From: Dehalococcoidia bacterium
GTDB lineage: Bacteria > Chloroflexota > Dehalococcoidia > GIF9 > AB-539-J10
DNA length: 7,588 nt
Assembly: GCA_030612165.1 (NCBI GenBank)
Contig: JAUWOK010000049.1
Location: 1-7,588, forward strand
Direction: 5' to 3'
Shown here: positions 6,597 to 7,588 of the stretch, in pieces
How positions within the stretch are numbered: position 1 is the first letter of the stretch
Layout: the number at the start of each line of letters is the position of its first letter
The notes under the pieces: generated by a model
What the model was told of the DNA's origin: nothing
The model's input: only the letters and a program-made list of their open reading frames with translations
Database searches by the model: none
Translations under genes and position numbers: made by a program

Positions 6597-6890
6597 ATGA
6601 ATTGCAGTGTTTGCGGAAACCCTTTAACGTTCGACAGAGTTATTTTCCACTGTTCTTGCGGGATGCTTATTCATTCTTATTGCTGGGAAAAACATGTTCT
6701 TGCCGCTCATGAACCTTCCTTCAAATTAGGCGCAATGGCCCTGAATGGCGAGTTCATTGCGGCAAAAAGCGCATCGGAGGAGGAGGAAGCCGATAAACAA
6801 GCGGATGATCTGTTATCCCTGCCCCAATCTGAAGAGGAGGAAACGACTGAATGCCAGCCTACCAGTACCAATGCCCCGATTGTAAGTTAG
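6597..6890 (+). CDS. Small RING-like/treble-clef zinc-finger protein, hypothetical
   Basis: The 97-residue protein has an N-terminal cluster of metal-type ligands: C3-x2-C6, then C19-x-C21, H26-x2-C29, H33 and H38. That is eight ligands in a spacing close to prokaryotic RING or B-box cross-brace fingers, enough for two zinc ions; the CSCGMLIHSYC stretch (19-29) is the core. A short hydrophobic segment follows, then a low-complexity acidic tail (about 57-85, rich in Glu and Asp), probably disordered. There is no signal peptide or membrane segment. A clear GGGAGG lies 6 bases before the ATG, and a good promoter candidate sits upstream, so it is very likely a real gene. Its last 40 bases overlap the start of the fmdB-like gene in another frame. 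I cannot name its function; protein or RNA binding is a guess from the fold. Confidence 0.75.
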   Translation: MNCSVCGNPLTFDRVIFHCSCGMLIHSYCWEKHVLAAHEPSFKLGAMALNGEFIAAKSASEEEEADKQADDLLSLPQSEEEETTECQPTSTNAPIVS

Positions 6891-7075
6891 AATTCGAGAC
6901 CAGGCAAAGTTTTAAAGACAAGCCACAGGCTGCCTGCCCCGTATGTCAGGGGATAGCTCAGCGGCTTTTCGTACCCGTTCCTATAGTTTTCAAAGGATCG
7001 GGATTCTATGTAAATGATTCTAAAGCCAGCAAAGTTGATAGTTGTAAAGTTCCGGAAAAGGCGGAAAAATCATAG
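6851..7075 (+). CDS. FmdB family zinc-ribbon protein
   Basis: A putative regulatory zinc-ribbon protein of 74 residues, the usual size of the FmdB/CxxC-CxxC family. It starts MPAYQYQCPDC and has two CxxC knuckles (C8/C11 and C29/C32) that would bind one zinc, followed by the family's hallmark IVFKGSGFYVND (45-56) and a short Lys/Ser-rich tail. The family was named from a gene near formamidase in Methylophilus; its molecular role is still unclear, with transcription regulation proposed. The ATG at 6851 has AGGAGG 10 bases before it, inside the preceding gene, and the two genes overlap by 40 bases, so they are probably co-expressed. No terminator is evident after the TAG. Confidence 0.92.
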   Translation: MPAYQYQCPDCKLEFETRQSFKDKPQAACPVCQGIAQRLFVPVPIVFKGSGFYVNDSKASKVDSCKVPEKAEKS

Positions 7076-7153
7076 AAGGATCTTTGCAGACAGCATTCGG
7101 ATGAAATTTGGCGTTAGCCACATTCAAATATCAAGTTCTTCATCACTGTTCGT

Positions 7154-7230
7154 GTCCCTGTAGCTCAGTTGGATAGAGCGGCTGCCTTCTAAGCAGCGGG
7201 TCGGGGGTTCGAATCCCTCCAGGGACGCCA
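7154..7230 (+). tRNA. tRNA-Arg (anticodon UCU)
   Basis: The full cloverleaf can be drawn. A 7-bp acceptor stem pairs GTCCCTG (7154-7160) with CAGGGAC (7220-7226), followed by discriminator G and encoded CCA (7228-7230). The anticodon stem GCTGC/GCAGC (7181-7185, 7193-7197) encloses the loop CTTCTAA, giving anticodon TCT at 7188-7190, which reads AGA and AGG. The T stem (7203-7207 with 7215-7219, one G-U) encloses TTCGAAT. The 78 bases before it show only weak promoter-like matches, so it may be read from the upstream gene pair. No integrase or duplicated tRNA 3' end is present. Confidence 0.97.
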
Positions 7231-7337
7231 CAAAGCTAAAATACGGGAAATACGGAGAAAATCATACTTCTGGAGCGGATGCTTTTTTCAGAAACCATTA
7301 AACACTTCATCCTGGCGTGAGCACGAGGAGGATAAAG

Positions 7338-7588
7338 ATGAATACTTACGAGAATATATCTGCAAGAAAGGATGATGTTCTGCAGATATATACCGATGGC
7401 GCTTCAAGGAATAACCCGGGGCCTGCGGCTTGCGCTTTCGTTTTTGTGAAAGGCGAGAAAATTATTCATTCGGATGCCAAGTTTATCGGGGAAGATACCA
7501 ATAATGTGGCGGAATACAAGGCAGCAATAGCAGCGCTTGACGAAGCGGTAAGTCATACGCGAGGAAAGGTCGAACTTTATTCAGACAG
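7338..7588 (+). CDS. Ribonuclease HI family protein, N-terminal part (3' end outside window)
   Basis: Endonuclease that cuts the RNA strand of RNA-DNA hybrids, removing R-loops and primers. 83 codons are visible. After a 15-residue lead comes the first beta strand with YTDGASRNNPGPAA (catalytic D20), then NNVAEYKAAIAAL (E59 of the DEDD set) and LYSDS at the very end (D83). The fourth acidic residue lies beyond the window. NNVAEYKA and the absence of the E. coli-type basic protrusion so far point to the short archaeal/Gram-positive RNase HI group rather than classical RnhA. AGGAGG stands 6 bases before the ATG. The gene has a perfect 11-bp inverted repeat within codons 6-18. It follows tRNA-Arg by 107 bases that hold no clear promoter or terminator. 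Confidence 0.92.
   Translation, partial: MNTYENISARKDDVLQIYTDGASRNNPGPAACAFVFVKGEKIIHSDAKFIGEDTNNVAEYKAAIAALDEAVSHTRGKVELYSD
7354..7391 (+). repeat. Inverted repeat / potential hairpin inside the RNase H gene start
   Basis: ATATATCTGCA (7354-7364) is repeated exactly, inverted, as TGCAGATATAT (7381-7391), with 16 bases between. Beyond a bulged A at 7365, GAA (7366-7368) can pair with TTC (7378-7380), leaving a 9-base loop. It begins 14 bases after the start codon, inside coding sequence. No T-run follows, so it is not an intrinsic terminator. Confidence 0.6.

Noticed and set aside
7154..7230. tRNA-Arg as an integration site for a mobile element
   Set aside because: No integrase, no second copy of the tRNA 3' end and no change in gene character on either side within the window.
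7268..7297. Weak hairpin AGC-GGAT-GCT followed by T's after the tRNA, as a terminator
   Set aside because: The stem has only three Watson-Crick pairs plus G-U extensions that use up part of the T-run; too weak to call.

Overview
The window most likely comes from a strictly anaerobic bacterium, probably a clostridial Firmicute. The evidence is a class II superoxide reductase, a minimal two-component SmsC/SmsB (SufC/SufB-type) iron-sulfur assembly pair with no cysteine desulfurase or SufU beside it, (R)-citramalate synthase for isoleucine, strong AGGAGG-type ribosome binding sites, and a tRNA with encoded CCA. This placement is inference; there is no rRNA or other phylogenetic marker here. Nothing in the window looks like a mobile element, phage or CRISPR array.

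Layout. Bases 2-826 (+) hold the 3' part of rtcB, the RNA ligase. It meets head-on, 10 bases away, the last gene of a six-gene minus-strand unit covering 837-6367. In transcription order this unit is leuD, leuB, cimA, smsC, smsB, sor. Its gaps are 43, 6 and 31 bases, then a 22-base overlap, then 34 bases, so it reads as one operon. A divergent intergenic region (6368-6596) carries a candidate promoter for each direction, a short palindrome and two tiny possible upstream ORFs. On the plus strand follow a small RING-like zinc-finger protein gene overlapping an FmdB-type zinc-ribbon gene, then tRNA-Arg(UCU), then the 5' part of a ribonuclease HI family gene that runs off the window.

How the genes may work together. 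CimA makes citramalate from pyruvate and acetyl-CoA. LeuCD and LeuB can then turn it into 2-oxobutyrate for isoleucine, and the same LeuCD/LeuB serve leucine synthesis. LeuCD is a [4Fe-4S] dehydratase of an oxygen-sensitive class. The same operon continues into a cluster-assembly ATPase and scaffold (SmsC/SmsB) and then an enzyme that removes superoxide, the usual destroyer of such clusters. An inferred reading is that the operon couples a pathway needing a labile cluster with the building and protection of that cluster. The cluster-bearing subunit gene leuC is absent from the window, as is leuA.

No convincing intrinsic terminator was found anywhere. No wholly new system is evident. The points most worth a second look are the leu/cim-SUF-SOR operon, a substitution at the NAD-specificity position of LeuB, the RING-like/FmdB overlapping pair, and an 11-bp perfect inverted repeat inside the start of the RNase H gene.
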